Below are positions 6,874 through 6,940 of a stretch of 6,940 nucleotides of DNA, in pieces (position 1 is the stretch's first letter; each line of letters opens with the position of its first letter). The translations under genes and the position numbers were made by a program. The DNA is taken from positions 1 through 6,940 of the forward strand of contig QWRL01000126.1 of the NCBI GenBank assembly GCA_003670425.1, read 5' to 3'. The notes under the pieces are model-generated. The model was not told the DNA's origin. It was given only the letters and a program-made list of their open reading frames with translations, and made no database searches. This DNA is from Chloroflexota bacterium. GTDB lineage: Bacteria > Chloroflexota > Anaerolineae > Anaerolineales > UBA11657.

Positions 6874-6940
6874 CACTTCCAGGGGCGCTTGCTGGATGGT
6901 GCCGGCCTGCTGTGGAACCGCGCGGAGGTTGCGCGGGCGG
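6874..6940 (+). pseudogene. In-frame coding-like continuation of the preceding gene beyond its TAA
   Basis: The same frame after the TAA reads HFQGRLLDGAG, then LLWNRAEVARA, with no further stop up to the window edge. Together with LDLYWQAQRRLGVH before the stop it forms the pattern 'LYWxA...HxxLLDxxGxxW' expected of the C-terminal beta domain in PTPS-related proteins. Nineteen of its 22 complete codons end in G or C, as in the genes upstream, while the two other forward frames give Cys- and Arg-rich nonsense. The best reading is that this is the severed tail of the same gene, separated by a nonsense change or a sequencing error. Its true end lies outside the window. Confidence 0.6.

Noticed and set aside
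6860..6940. A frameshift rather than a stop codon at the end of the GT-C-like gene
   Set aside because: The other two forward frames give Cys/Arg-rich or Pro/Gly-rich sequence, while the original frame continues sensibly after the TAA.
1..6940. A novel defence or mobile system, CRISPR, tRNA or insertion sequence
   Set aside because: No repeat array, cloverleaf-like segment, transposase or phage-like gene was seen. All coding space is filled by known transporter, permease, reductase and GT-C-like families.

Overview
This is a compact, GC-rich stretch of bacterial chromosome. It holds the start of one gene on the minus strand and four plus-strand genes. Codon third positions are strongly G/C and CTG, GCG and CGC codons dominate. 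Gene content points, with moderate to low confidence, to Chloroflexota (Anaerolineae-like). The reasons are a GT-C-like 'PTPS-related' membrane protein next to an MdlA/MdlB-type ABC pair, and the style of the aldo/keto reductase N-terminus. No rRNA, tRNA or other phylogenetic marker is present to settle this. None of the five gene starts has a convincing Shine-Dalgarno sequence.

Layout. Positions 1-142 (minus) encode the first 47 residues of an aldo/keto reductase that runs off the left edge. Positions 143-286 are a divergent promoter region. It has a perfect TATAAT on the minus strand, an extended TGcTATACT on the plus strand, and a 12-bp perfect palindrome centred between the two. Positions 287-1189 encode a RarD-type EamA permease. 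Positions 1190-1295 are an intergenic spacer with an 11-bp perfect inverted repeat and a weak -10-like box.

Positions 1296-6873 look like one operon of three genes, with gaps of 4 and 12 nt. The first two are half-transporters of a heterodimeric ABC exporter. The first has Asp in place of the catalytic Walker B Glu. The second has an altered signature, LSMGQ. Both defects fall in the same composite ATP site, so the pair is a textbook asymmetric exporter with one catalytic and one degenerate site. The third gene is a large multi-spanning membrane protein of the PTPS-related/YfhO-like GT-C type. Its annotated stop (TAA at 6871-6873) falls inside what looks like a conserved C-terminal beta domain. 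The same frame stays open with coding character to the window edge, so this gene is probably interrupted by a nonsense change or a sequence error.

The ABC pair and the GT-C-like protein may act together at the cell envelope, for example in export and glycosylation of a lipid or polymer. That is inferred only from proximity. I found no defence system, CRISPR array, mobile element or RNA gene. The items most worth checking are the interrupted gene at the right end and the two candidate regulatory regions.
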